A stretch of 64,000 bases of DNA from Hypholoma sublateritium FD-334 SS-4 (Eukaryota; Basidiomycota; Agaricomycetes; Agaricales; Strophariaceae). Shown here piece by piece: positions 51,350 through 62,664 of the stretch; position 1 is the first letter of the stretch; every line of letters starts with the position of its first letter. The translations under genes were made by a program, and so were the position numbers. Location of the stretch: NCBI GenBank assembly GCA_000827495.1, contig KN817540.1:66480-130479 (forward strand). The letters are read 5' to 3'. The notes beneath the pieces are model-generated. The model saw only the letters and a list, made by a program, of their open reading frames with translations, was not told the origin of the DNA and made no database searches.

Positions 51350-52472
51350 ATGGCTGTGCTACCTCCAGAAATTATACATCAAATACTCTCCTTCTACCTT
51401 TTCCATCCGCAACAACCAATAACAGCGTTGCTCACGACGGCTTCCTTTTTCCTTGATATCTCCCAGGATATCCTGTATTCAAATCTCCACTTCACGTCCC
51501 GTAAACAGCTCGTTTCATTCATATCCACGTACAGTGCCCCAACTTGCCAAATACCTCGCGCGCCCCGTTCCGTAGAGCTGGACATCACTGAGGGAGAGGA
51601 GTCAAAAAATATCTTTGTCGAAATCCATGCTTTGTTCTCTAAATGTCTTTCGAAACATAAGGACTTGGAACGCGATGAACTCGGAAGGCCTTTGCTGGAT
51701 ATCCTACGTCTCCGTTTGAACTCTCATTATTTCGACCTGCAGATGAGCATGATATGCGATGCTCTTTCATTGGTAAAGTGAGTACGGAATTTACAGCATC
51801 TTTGTACCACACTCTTAAAATTGGCGGCAGTCCTCGTCAATTCGTATGGACGGGACCTGATCCCCCTCATCATTTCTCCATTGCTGTAAGTAGGCCGATA
51901 CATACTTCCACAGTACTTGACCTACTCGTTTCTAAGAAAGCCTTTTCTTAAGATTGTTCTTCCAGCAATTCCCCATCTTTTCCGTGCATTAGAAAGCTAT
52001 ACGAATTTAGTCTATCTCAAGCTTTCTCACTTCACCATGAATTTCTCCTCCTCCGAGTCCTACACGGCGAGACTTCCCGTCATTCCATCTCTCCGGCAGC
52101 TCCATCTCGGACTCGTAATTTTTCTCGATCCTCTGTTAGTTGCGAGCCTTCTCGCCGAGCCCGGTGAGATGATTCCTCCCACTTTTCTTCGCCGATGTAC
52201 CCATTCAAAGCGCAGGTCTGACAAACCTGGAACAAATCTGTCTCGTCGATGCCTATCGCGAAAGCATCTGGGGTCCAAGATTGCGACGCTCAGACATCGA
52301 GGCAGCTGCCGCGTCGATGCACCTGCGTTCCGACTCTGATAAAGGTGACCAGCTCGGACTTCTGGATGTAGAGGCGACAAATAAGCGCATTCTCAGCATT
52401 GTCATTTGTGCAGCCCAGACAGAACGCATCATGGGGGGCGATCGCGTTGAAGACAATAGTGCGCTGTTGTAA
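51350..52472 (+). CDS. F-box protein (316 aa, four exons)
   Basis: Exons 51350-51777, 51831-51885, 51953-52163 and 52216-52472 give an uninterrupted 316-residue protein. It starts MAVLPPEIIHQILSFYL, the core of an F-box that docks to SKP1 in an SCF ubiquitin ligase. Leucine-rich segments follow (LVYLKLSHFTMNF, LPVIPSLRQLHLGLV, LTNLEQICLVDAY). The last intron, with a GTGAGA donor and GCGCAG acceptor, restores the frame that otherwise runs into unrelated residues. An in-frame extension to 51038 is rich in Cys and Arg and was not used, because an F-box normally begins near the amino end. Confidence 0.78.
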
Positions 52473-52717
52473 ACCCGAGGTACTTACTCGCGCAAATTGC
52501 TTTCATCCAATAAGACCTGTGCCTGGCAAATATGCTATGTGATGGACGAGTTGGGACGAATACACTAATTACATATAAAGTGTACTTAATCCGCGAATCT
52601 TGGGACACTGGCATCGGGAGAGGGTCCAGAAATAGCCCACCACAGGTTTATATTTATCTTGTTATTACATGGAAAGGGTTCATACTCATATTCAATTATT
52701 GAATGTTATATATTTAT

Positions 52718-52789
52718 AGCAGCATGGCGCAGTGGCAGCGCGCGGGGCCCATAACCCCGAGGTCACTCGATCGAAACGAGTTGCTGCTA
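52718..52789 (+). tRNA. Initiator tRNA-Met (CAT)
   Basis: 72-nt cloverleaf without intron. Acceptor AGCAGCA pairs with TGCTGCT; D arm GCGC/GCGC; anticodon stem CGGGG/CCCCG with loop CCCATAA and anticodon CAT at 52750-52752; T arm ACTCG/CGAGT with loop ATCGAAA. The A1-T72 pair, the run of G-C pairs in the anticodon stem and A in place of T at the start of the T loop are hallmarks of eukaryotic initiator tRNAs. The anticodon arm is complementary to the primer-binding site of the copia element in this window. Confidence 0.97.
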
Positions 52790-52795
52790 TAGAAA

Positions 52796-52800
52796 TTTTT
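52796..52800 (+). terminator. RNA polymerase III terminator of the tRNA gene
   Basis: Run of five T, six bases after the tRNA 3' end. Confidence 0.8.
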
Positions 52801-52997
52801 CTCAATGGATATTGTTTTCCAATGGCTTAAAGAGAAATTAACATATATCATATATATGTATGATATCACTTTCATATCAGGACTGCTACAATGACTCTGC
52901 AATGTGTTGATTGATTTGGATTTTAGACTGTGTATGTACAATAATACTCATTCACCGACGCCAGCGGCGAGACGGATTTCATTCGAGATTAGGGCAT

Positions 52998-55005
52998 CTA
53001 TTTTGTTTTCTTCTTCCAAGATGTAGTCAATGCACCCACGCCAATGGCACCTCCAACAGTACTCAACAGGATCGCCCAAACAACAATGGCAAAGGGCTCC
53101 TCATCGGGAATCGGGCGCCGCGTGACGGTGGTGTTCCCCGCCCCAGCGCCAGCCGTCGACATCGCAGACGGGAGCGCGGGTCCCACGAGCAACGGTCGCG
53201 CGAGTTCCGCGACGATGAGCGCAATCTCGCCGCGGGCCACCATCGCAAGGCCGAGGAGGAGAGCGGCGCGCACGCGCGTGGGCTCCTGGGAGCGGGTTGC
53301 CACGGATGTGCTCGGGTTAGAGGCTGGCGGTTTGTGCGTCGCGGGCTCACCTCCCAATTTATTTCGCATCCTGCGCAGAAATCGCTGTGAAAATGTGGGA
53401 CGCCGTCGAGCAGATTCGATGTCACTGGGTGCAGATGCGGATGAGGGAGGTTTGGCGCTTCTTTGGGTCCCCGTTCTGGCGCGTGATACATTTGGCTCTG
53501 GCCAGACGAGCATCCAGAACCCGACCACCATCTTGCTCAGTATCATAAGTAGTGAATATATCAGGCCGCGCCAGATGACCTGGTGGGATGTCCTGCCGGA
53601 ATCAACAATTATAGTCGTGGTATTAACCAATCCTAAACGTTGAGGCACATATGTAAGTATTATCTTCATCCCTACTATCGGATAAGCGCTCACCAGCCTG
53701 AACAGTGACAGCGATCTGAACAGCATCGGGGTGAGTTGTGAACATCTCTTTGATGGGAAGAGCGACCCCAATCGAGCCGAAAAAGAGCGGGGCAAAGAGA
53801 TGTGTTAGGACGGGCTGGATATATGCCCCAAAGGCGGCGTGTGACGGATTCCCACCGCCGTCGACATCCTTCACAGCAACGTTACCATCTTGTAACATGT
53901 CTGGAGAACTCATTCTGTCTACCGAATCGTCGGGAAATGTGACTGCATCGTCCTGCGCGGGGAAGACATGACTGACGAAGGCACCCGCGAGGTAGGCGCC
54001 AAACAATTCGCTTGTGCCAGCGTATCCAGATCCGGCAACGAACGCCGTCAACACTAAAATGATGAAAAGCAGCAGAAATTGCGGGCGCGGGGTGCTTTTG
54101 GAGATGAAACGATGTATGACCCAGCGCAGGCCCATTGCAGCGAGCGGCGTACCCAATCCAAAAGCCACGGAGACCAAGATGGGCCGCACTATGACGGGCC
54201 ATTGCACGTTTGAGCTGTCCCCAGTCCCTGTTTGAGCGAGGCCGGGGATGATGCCTGCGATAACGAGCCCAAGAATATCGTCCAGGAGCGCCGCACATAC
54301 AAGGACACAGCCTACTCGTGTGCGCCGCAAATCCATGTCCGGAGTGCGTTCCTTCTCGATCTCTGAGGTCACGGACGCTGTGGATGTAGGTGCGAGAAGC
54401 GCCAATGTCGTGCCCAAAGATGTCGATGCCAACGATGCACCGCTGGCGAATGCCTGCAGACCGCCATAGCCGTATGCACTCATGCCTAGCCCCATGCTGA
54501 GCGCAATTGGCACAAGCGCCCCAGTGAGTGCTACGAGAGTGCTCAGAGCTGCGTTGTCCCGCATCAGCTTCAGAGACGCGGGGTCCAGAGACACACCAGC
54601 CTCAAAAATGAGTAAAATTAGTCCAATATACCCGATGTTGATCAAGGTGCATTGTGTAGATGTGGACAAGATAGCGTTGGAGGTTATTGATGGACCAAAA
54701 AGTGTACCCAGAAGGAGAGGAACGATTATGGTCAGAGACGCGTCGAGGTTATAGGAGTACACCTGCGGTTTTGTTGAGGGATTGCTGCTTGAAGCCACAT
54801 TACTAGTATCTCCTTCGGGTGATATTTTTGGTTGGGAGGCGAATACAGGATACGAGTTCGAAAGTAACGTCGGGAGTGCCAACAGAACGAGAAACGCCGA
54901 CAACGAAAGCAATGCTGGGATAGAGGGAGGTGTGTAAGGTACTTGATTTCCAGTAGGTATTGTCGTTGTCAGCGGGACATCCGCCAATACATCGGAGGCA
55001 GACAT
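52998..55005 (-). CDS. CPA2-type Na+(K+)/H+ antiporter
   Basis: Membrane exchanger of the Kef/NHX-like fold (PF00999 type). Exon 1 runs from 55005 to 53694, exon 2 from 53632 to 52998. Twelve or so hydrophobic segments are visible: IPALLSLSAFLVLLALP near the amino end, IGYIGLILLIFEAGVSL, ALTGALVPIALSMGLGMSAY, VCAALLDDILGLVIAG (the DD pair is the expected ion-binding site), FVAGSGYAGTSELFGAYLAG, and APLFFGSIGVALPI. In exon 2 a charged loop with Ser/Arg repeats interrupts the membrane part, which resumes with LLLGLAMVARGEIALIVAEL, a segment characteristic of this family. It may act in potassium or sodium balance, in the plasma membrane or an organelle. Confidence 0.92.
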
Positions 55006-55408
55006 CTTCAGCGCGTCAAAGGACAGTTTTCCATCTGGTCTGACCTGTTATCGGTATACGGTTGGGTTTTCGCGCGTTTCTATTGTATAATTCGATAGTG
55101 AAACGAATACAGCTATCGTATAATCCTGAATTATATCGGAAACCCGCAGAACTCGAGAAGAATTTGAGTGTTAAATGGAGTCGTGGTGGTTGTCAAGCAG
55201 TGGCTGTGGTAGTTTCCTGAGCCACAATGTGAGGTGGCTGTGCCACCGGCGTCTACCCGGTGCCCCTTGCGCAAGGCAAATTGTGCTTGAATGGAGCGGG
55301 TAAATTGGATTGAAAGTGTTAAGGGGTATTAAAAGTGGGATAGAAGGTTTAAATGTTTAAACGTTTATTGGTGGAAGTTACTTATGCATGAAGCACATGT
55401 GAAGCACA
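55006..55408. other. Intergenic flank between the antiporter and the Helitron
   Basis: Promoter side of the antiporter gene. Contains no gene that I can see. Confidence 0.45.
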
Positions 55409-56503
55409 TCTATTATAATAAAAGCAAACGATTTTCTCCCACGGAGACAAACGTCAAAGATACCTTCCTTAAATAGTAAAAGGTCACGTTTATTTCCATT
55501 TATGGCCGTTTAACTAAATCTCTCATCGACGAGTCATCGTCAAGTCGTCGTTTTTTGTCACTGTATATATCTGTACTACTGTCGTATCTACGGGATCTGA
55601 TTTCAGTAATAAGCAACAATTTTTGGGTAGCTTGAATACTTTCTTAGCATAGTTCTGCATGGATTTGCATACGGTACAGCAGCGACGGCGGTATTTCCAT
55701 CTTCGGGAAAGTCCGGGACATGGACCGAGACGATGCTACATCATGATCTTGACCATAGGTGAATCTTCTCGAAAGTTAGGGACAAGGTTGCCTGATGATT
55801 CACAAGCAATACAATGTAATAGTCGACTGAAATCTGTCTGCTTCCCGAAAATTCTGGAATTTTGTAATTAACTGATCCTCTCCCAAGGCTGCAGGTATAA
55901 ATTCAAGGGTGCTGTGCAACTGTTCATGCAGGCTACATCTTTCTACACTCTTGGTATGCTTTCCTCGACAACCTATGTCTGCTTCTGAACTTTCTTTCGT
56001 CACTTACACCCCCATACCTGCGGATTTGTCCTCTATAACTGGAGCAGAATTTATCATCTTTGATCTGCGGCTCTTGTGTGACTCATATTGGGCTCATAGG
56101 CACGGGCTATACATTATTGGCTCTTTGAACGCTCACAACATCTTGCTTGGTCAAAGAAGCTACCTAAATTTTATAATTAATTAATTTTGAATCTGCTGTA
56201 TTGCAAGAGGGGGCGCAGGGAAAGAATACCACAGCAAGAGTTGCATCGGGATGTTGCTGTAGATGATGACTACAAATACAAATACGAGAGGAGCGGTAAA
56301 CAAGCGGTAAAGCACGGTACTCAAAGCAAACTCAAATCATTACTTTTGCTTATAGCTTTGGCTGCTACCTGTGAATGCAACTGGGGCGCCGGCGAAGCTG
56401 GCGCCCCCTCGGAAATTTAGAAGTATTTGTATTTTTAAAGTTAAGATAAAATATTACCATGGGACAGTCAGGAAACCCGTGCGAGGCACGGGTCACTTTC
56501 TAG
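55409..56503 (+). mobile_element. Non-autonomous Helitron (1095 bp)
   Basis: Begins TCTATTATAATAAAAGC after an A and ends CTAG before a T, the A/T insertion site of Helitrons. Near the 3' end an 8-bp hairpin ACCCGTGC-GAG-GCACGGGT (56475-56493) lies 10 nt before the terminal CTAG, the canonical Helitron terminator. There are no terminal inverted repeats and no target duplication, as expected. No Rep/helicase protein is encoded, so it would need an autonomous partner. A short internal frame at 56187-56420 has no recognised domain. Confidence 0.8.
56475..56493 (+). repeat. 3' terminal hairpin of the Helitron
   Basis: Perfect 8-bp stem with a GAG loop, followed by CACTTTCTAG. Confidence 0.85.
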
Positions 56504-56809
56504 TATATATAATTTGCGTATAACTGTTGTATAACTGTAAGTACTGACTACTTAGTCTATCCGATCGAGACATACATAGTTGATACAGTAGAGGGTTCTC
56601 GAAGAATACAGAAACGCCGGATCAATGTGCGAATTACTTGATGAGATTGACTACGGGTACAGCAGGAAGAATGGGAACACAAGCAAGAGAAAGGAGTCAA
56701 ACCCCGAATGTTCGCGTGCTCTGGATGCTTGCAATTGAGCTCACAGAGAAGCCCAACTTATAGGTACCTGATAGCCAGAGCACTTGCGCATATAACACAT
56801 ACAAAACGG

Positions 56810-58636
56810 TCAGAGAATCGGCACCGACCACGGAACAGCCACCGGGCTGAGTTCACCGACTCCATCTGTTGCTGCATGCTTTCTCTGCGGGAACGGTGCT
56901 GTATAAAATGGCACACACTTGACTCCTAGCTCCGCAAGTTCTTTGAGTGCGTGTGCCATTGGCTCTTTCTGAGGGCGTCCAAAAGAAATCAGCGCATAAG
57001 ACAGTAGTGCAACGGAACCTTCCCTGGTAACTGCGGCACTTCGCGCACGTAAAGCGTTCAGCACGCCGGTGTCGGAAAAGGTGTTCAATGTGTGGCATTC
57101 AAATGTGGTCAGTCGGGGAACCAGGACAGCTCCCGCGTCGGAGGCGGGCATGAATACATCACGGAGGAAGGCGTCGTCAAGTTGGACTTTGGGTGTGCGT
57201 GTATGCCATTCGCCCGCCTCCGAAGGGTCATTCAAGTCTCCCGCCGGCGGTGGCCACGTCTGTTGCGGGCGGTAGTAGTTTCTCCGCAGTTTAAGCTTCA
57301 TAAGGTCCGTACATATCTCGAGGCAGATGAAAAAATCATCACGAGAAAAGACTTGAGGGTCAAGCGTGAGAGAACGCATCGTGTCCGCAGTGCGCCTCAA
57401 GAGTGCATGTAACGATGCAGCTACGATGTAGTTGGCGAGTACTTCCAGCTGCACAAGAGCGGGCGCGTCGAGCGCGTCAAACAGAGCGGCCAAATTCGAG
57501 CGCCCGGCCTTGATGCTGAAGTGGGTCAAGTGTAGCAGTACAATGGGCTTGGGTTGGGGTGCTGCCGACTTCGAGTTGTCCTGCTGGCTGTGTGGATGTA
57601 ATATGGGTGCAATGTCCAGGTCGCAACGGCGCAGTAGCGGGCAGTCAGCAAGCAGGGCCGCGATGTGTGTGATGGATATGGTCTCTGTGACGTTCCACCC
57701 GATTCCGTTCAGGATGATGGACGTGAGCTGCTCCCGTCGTAGCGGGAAGCTGGTGAAGTCCTCAGTAATGTTGTTGTAGGTGATCGCGTGAAGGCGCGGT
57801 GCGCGGAGGATACCACTATCCACCCATCGCGTAACGCCCTCTTGCTCTTGCTCTTGCTCTAATACTCCTCCAATTCGCGCACCGTACGCACTACTGCCGC
57901 TAAAATTGATTGTGTGCAGGCATGGAAGCTCGCTGGCGGGAATGGCGGCGATACGCATGATGCTCCATGCCGGCGTTTCGCATCTGAGAGCACCCCAGCG
58001 TTGGCGGAAAGAGACCAGCGCGTCGAGAATGACAGTGTAGATTTCTTCAGGTGTTCTGTAGTCTTCGTCATAGATGGATATCGCAAGCACACATTCCCCC
58101 GATCGACCAAGCCACTCGCGGATTGCAGTCGCCTGGCGCTTTGCAATTGACATTGCTACTTCTAGCTCTGGCGAACGACGGATGGGTGCCGGCAACGAGG
58201 AAGGCGACGGACTGTGGCGATCATGAATGGAACAGATGGGAACTGGTACATGTATCGACGACCAGAGCATGGGGGTATTGAGTGCAATGTGGCGCCATCC
58301 GCTGCATATGCGGGTAAGCAGGATCGGACACTCCGTGGAGCTGATCACAGCGTTGTGCTTCGTCGGAAGACAGTGTAGAAATATCTCTTGTAAGATATCG
58401 ATCGGGATGCGGCGGATGGGCGCTATGAGTGCTTGGTGGGCTTCAATCTCTCGCGAGAGCGCCAACTGCTGCTCGACAAGGCCATCATAGTGTGCCTTGA
58501 CGCGGAGAATATCTACTTGTAATTGCTTGAGCTTGGAAATCGGTCCCGCGAGGAGCGCAGTTATTTTCTCCGCCTCTTCGCTGGTAGCAGCGTAGTTGGT
58601 TCCAATTTTTGAAGCAAACGGCAACAATTCTTCCAT
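56810..58636 (-). CDS. F-box protein with N-terminal coiled coil (608 aa)
   Basis: Single exon from 58636. Residues 25-75 form a probable coiled coil (ISKLKQLQVDILRVKAHYDG). An F-box-like core follows: IRRIPIDILQEIFLHCLP and RICSGWRHIALNTPMLWSSI, a combination common to large Agaricomycete F-box families. The remainder is leucine-rich with variable loops, including LLHLTHFSIKAGRSNLAAL and LVQLEVLANYIVAASL. A Glu/Gln run (EQEQEQEG) lies at about residue 262. Probable SCF substrate receptor; the target is unknown. It lies next to the Helitron but is not disrupted. Confidence 0.88.
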   Translation of the reverse strand: MEELLPFASKIGTNYAATSEEAEKITALLAGPISKLKQLQVDILRVKAHYDGLVEQQLALSREIEAHQALIAPIRRIPIDILQEIFLHCLPTKHNAVISSTECPILLTRICSGWRHIALNTPMLWSSIHVPVPICSIHDRHSPSPSSLPAPIRRSPELEVAMSIAKRQATAIREWLGRSGECVLAISIYDEDYRTPEEIYTVILDALVSFRQRWGALRCETPAWSIMRIAAIPASELPCLHTINFSGSSAYGARIGGVLEQEQEQEGVTRWVDSGILRAPRLHAITYNNITEDFTSFPLRREQLTSIILNGIGWNVTETISITHIAALLADCPLLRRCDLDIAPILHPHSQQDNSKSAAPQPKPIVLLHLTHFSIKAGRSNLAALFDALDAPALVQLEVLANYIVAASLHALLRRTADTMRSLTLDPQVFSRDDFFICLEICTDLMKLKLRRNYYRPQQTWPPPAGDLNDPSEAGEWHTRTPKVQLDDAFLRDVFMPASDAGAVLVPRLTTFECHTLNTFSDTGVLNALRARSAAVTREGSVALLSYALISFGRPQKEPMAHALKELAELGVKCVPFYTAPFPQRKHAATDGVGELSPVAVPWSVPIL

Positions 58637-59005
58637 CTTTAGTACCTACTACCGAAAGGTACCGATTCTTGGTTGGATCGTTGTGGTTAGGTGTCAAGGA
58701 AGTACGTACCTCATACATGAGTCACGCAAATCACATCCCATTACCGGCGCTTCCAAATATCACGTCAGCCAGTTGTTGACTGCAAGTTGACTGCAAGTTA
58801 AAAACAGCCTGAGGCTGCCATAATACTTATACGCGACTCTAGAAACTTATTTGCGCAAGTAAGTACTTTCTAACACAGTCGGTGTGTTTTATTCCTTTCA
58901 AAGTTTACAGCCCCAGTGACGGGACCCATGGATATTTAATATTTCATTTATTCACCCGACGACGTAGTGATTGGATAGCGGTTGGAATAATGGTATTCCC
59001 TTCAG

Positions 59006-60185
59006 TTATTTCTCAGTTGTAATACACAGGGCAGTTCGATAGCAGCTTTGACGACGATATAATTTAGAACTTAAGAACCTATCACGTCGTTGAGTTAATT
59101 GCACCTGAAAAATGAACGCGAAATGCGAGTACTTACCTGTTCTTGCGAATATCCCAGCTCTCTGAGGATTCCAGAGAATGTGCCTTGGTTAGCCCCGTCC
59201 TTCGCACCAGCGAGCGAGGCGACCTGGGGAGGCGGGCCTTGATATAAAGATGGTAAGTGCTGAACAGAATACTAATTTCGGAATGCATACCGCACACGAA
59301 GACCTTAATATTGGTAGAAGGCCCGCCGATGTTCTCTTTGATATGGGCGGCTGTGATAAATCCAGTGGGGCCTGTCCACCCTTCCGTTGGCTGATCGACA
59401 AGGTAGATGATATCGAACGTCTCCGGGTTTGCAGCCTTCAATGCATCGAGTTCCGCGCGAAGAAGAATGTCTTTCTCGCTGATATTGGAATATATAAGCT
59501 TGAACTTTGTCGTGTTCTCCTTATTAGATAGCGCGTGTATCAGCACTTGATAAAATGGGGCACTGCGGATTAGAAATGCATTAGTAAGGGTCTCGGGAAA
59601 TTGGGAGCAAAAAGACGTACATGCCAGTTCCTCCTCCAATAAATGCCACTTCATCGAATTCGTTCGCTGTGGCAGATACCGATCAGACATATTACTTACT
59701 GAAGTTCAGGATATAAAATGACCTTTGTAAGGAAATTTCAGAAATGGGCCTTTCACGGAGAGTGTCTCCCCTTCCTACAACATCAATGTTAGACTCAAAA
59801 GGTTGTCTTGTGGCTGATAATTACCTTCAGCGAGTGGATGTATTTCGAAAAATTCCCGGCCTCGTAGCGCTTTACCAAGAATGTAAGCTCTCCAGCGGTA
59901 TCCGAAGTAGAGATGGGCGTGTAAGGGCGGTAGTAGGGATTTCCGGCAGGGTCCTTGAAGGCCTCCGGATCAGTGGCCCTCAGGACGAGACAGGACGCCA
60001 CTGGCAGCCCAGATTTTCTGTTATCTGGTAGCTCGAACGTGAACCTAAGGTAGGCTTCAGGAAAGGTATGAACGACAGAGTTATAAATAGACGAACGTAG
60101 AGGAATTGTGGTTGTACGGGCTGATCTTCTTCAGCTTGATGGCGGTGAAGGAGTTCTGGTTGAAAAGGCTGTCGGATCCAGACAT
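59006..60185 (-). CDS. NADH-cytochrome b5 reductase-like, atypical ends
   Basis: FAD/NADH oxidoreductase passing electrons to cytochrome b5. Spliced frames give AIKLKKISPYNHNSSTF at the start, FAD motif YYRPYTPIS, GETLSVKGPFLKF, the NADH loop FIGGGTGMAPFYQ, QPTEGWTGPTGFITAAHI and VFVCGPPPQ, then ILRELGYSQEQ. Two oddities. The usual amino-terminal membrane anchor is not found upstream of the start at 60185. The usual end (VFKF or similar) is missing: after the last intron the frame reads VQLTQRRD and continues 30-odd residues to about 59006. If the last intron is not spliced, the protein stops sooner. It is a complete catalytic core but may be a soluble or decaying paralogue. Confidence 0.75.
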
Positions 60186-60567
60186 GAAGGGCTGCGGATG
60201 CGGGTTGGGGGAATGTGGTGAAGAAAATCCATTGCGAATTTCATTTCCTACTTATAATCTTGCGGATCGTTATCGCGGTTACTACATTTTCCTGATGGAA
60301 CTAAGTAGCGGTTGTGCTTACAAGCAATTAGCAATTCGTGATGCGTTTTAGCTAAGATGGCGAGCGAGGGAGACCTGCAGTTTAACGACGAAAGACAGAT
60401 TTTGGGCAAATCTTGGGTAGATCTAGAGCTTACGCCCGTCGGATGACCGATCTTCGGTCGGTGTTATTATCAGATAAACGCCGGGGTGACGCGGGTCCTG
60501 TAGTGATCATGGGCCTCTTTAGGTCTCTTTCGCCGTCGTCAGACCGCATCCGTTGGGTACAGCAGCG

Positions 60568-61208
60568 ATGGCCGCACATTCTGAAGCTCAAACGACGGAA
60601 ATGGACCCCATTAAGGCCTACGCAGAATATCGGTTCGATGAAGATGAGACGTACCAAGTGGGTTCCATCTACCATTCAGGTTGGCTGCGCATTTCTGATA
60701 CGCGCCTGCCCTCCTGTAAGCAAGGTCTCGCGAGCATCCTTGCCGGGACTGCCCTCGATCCTAGCGCCACGGACGAGGTGCGGGACGAGATGATCAGGAA
60801 GACGCGCGTGTTCTACTTCAACAAGTGTGTCGGTGCTCCTGCCCGCAGCGATTGAGCGTTCACCGACTTTCCCCACTCACCAAGGGTCAAGGGATATGCC
60901 GTCACGCTGGACGAGGCCCGGGCTTGCGATTTGTCTTTGAACCCATCTGAGGCGCGCACGAGCGGCGGCCCACCGAGCGAAGACGACGAGAACCGCGTTT
61001 TGACCTTCGCTGAACTGAAGGAGCTGATTGAGACCGGGAATGTTGACAAAATACCTAACAATAAAATCATACCGGAAGGACTAAATGTACGTCGTCTCAG
61101 CTGTATCCTGCGATAGCCTGGACTCATGATTTATTACAGGATGCTCCTCCTAGCCAATCCACAGCACCGTCGCGGAAGAAGCCATGGGAAAAGCCTATAG
61201 ACCAGTGA
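60568..61208 (+). CDS. KPWE-motif protein, Pex39-like (175 aa)
   Basis: Three exons (60568-60824, 60885-61086, 61140-61208) give 175 residues. The carboxy half has TFAELKELIETGNVDKIPNN followed by KIIPEGLN, and the protein ends near RKKPWEKPIDQ. The combination of an F-x-EL-x-LI-x-G...IP-NN segment with a final KPWE resembles the small fungal/animal family recently proposed as peroxin Pex39, which helps PTS2 protein import; this is from memory and needs checking. The amino half (AYAEYRFDEDETYQVGS, TRVFYFNK) is not known to me. A decayed copy follows at 61.6 kb. The gene is divergent from the b5 reductase. Confidence 0.7.
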
Positions 61209-61604
61209 ACACATACTATGCATGCACTGTGCCGACATGCTGGGCCCTGGCAGCTCGAACTCTGATCTAATAGGTCATGCAAAGATTCGAAAGGATACTC
61301 TCCGGGCGCGTGTAAATTCGGAGTATGCTCCTGTTTGATCGACTCTTGTATAATAGAATAATACTGTGCATCGGAATTCAGCTTCTGGCACGCGTTCTGA
61401 GGGCACAAGGAGGCTTGGGCGAGTTGCGATCTTGGGATCGCCACACTGCAGCGGTTCTGTGTGGGAGTCGGTGGGACGTGCGTCGTGGGCGGCGCTGGCC
61501 GGCGGTGTTGGTGTCTAGGTGGGGTGTTCGTTTACAATCGAGCTCTCATGATCTTATGGCTGAAGGGGTCGCGTAAGAAGTAAGCGACGAGATGAGGCGC
61601 ATGT

Positions 61605-61943
61605 GTACCGGTTCGACGAAAAAGAGACGTACTAGGTGGGATCCAACTTCCGCTCGGACTGGCCTTGCATCTCTGATGTACGACCGAACTCCTGCCATAA
61701 GTGTCCTTACTAGGAGCGCCCTCTATCGGCGCGGGACGAGATTATGAGGAAGATGCGCGTGTTTTATTTTAACAAGCATGTCGGATCCGAGCCTCTGCAC
61801 ACACCGATTGATATTGAGCGCTCACCGGATTTCCCTACTCACTATCCCTGAGATACAGCATTCACGCCGTATTGTAGGATGCTCCTCTCAGTTAATCTAC
61901 AGCGCCGTCGCGGAAGAAGCCATGGACAAAGCCTACAGACCAG
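61605..61943 (+). pseudogene. Decayed tandem copy of the KPWE-motif gene
   Basis: Segments recall the gene at 60568: CCGGTTCGACGAAAAAGAGA matches the coding of YRFDEDE, ATGCGCGTGTTTTATTTTAA the coding of RVFYFN, and GCGGAAGAAGCCATGG that of RKKPW. An in-frame TAG lies early (GTACTAGGTG), most of the second exon is missing, and intron sequence is retained. So this is a DNA-level duplicate that has decayed. The downstream flanks of both copies are also similar. Confidence 0.8.
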
Positions 61944-62664
61944 TATGCACTCTGCAACCATGCTGGTAGCTCTGATCCAAAACATCGTGCAGAATAGAAA
62001 TGTTATTTTCTGGGCGCATTTTCGGAGTACGCCCATACCTGATTCTTATTCAATAGAATAGGGTACCCCGTCTTGTTTTTTCTTTTGCAACATACATGTA
62101 TATGTTTCTAACACGGGGAACCTATCAAGCAACCAAAAAACAAATCACAGAAACGCACATAAGCGAGGATGAGACATCGGGAGTGAACAGGCGGAATACG
62201 GTGTTGTACAACAGGGAGAAAAGAAGATGAAGGAGTGGCGAGAGCAGCGGCTCGAGAGACAGGTATGCACGAAGTAGGGTAAGAAAATAACAGACTTCCA
62301 GGCGCAGAGCATAAAAGGCATAAAGAATATGAGCCTTGAGGCCTTGAGGTGCGATCAAGCAGATGCATGGCCTTCTATACGACCACTTGGAGACGACTGC
62401 CGCTGGCTGGACATTCTCCACGATATGGGACTGCCCTCCCGTCCTGCACGACACCAACGTCCCTCTCCGTCCACAGTATGGTGAACAGGAGGCTGAAATC
62501 TGAAAGTCCACTGGGATGCGAAGATTTATCCTCTTACCGTACGAAGTAACGAGCCATGGGGAACAGGCCCCCCGTTTTTTTCGACGGCAAAACACGCCTG
62601 GCACCGCACGTCCATCGCAGGCCACGAACAGAAATTACACAGACCGCATAGCGAGCGCGTGTCC
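61944..62664. other. Intergenic
   Basis: Begins with flank shared with the region downstream of 61208. The rest is the 3' region of the minus-strand gene ending at 62665. No gene seen. Confidence 0.4.

Noticed and set aside
60413..60793. 126-codon plus-strand frame overlapping the KPWE-motif gene
   Set aside because: Out of frame with the conserved spliced product and lacking any recognisable feature.
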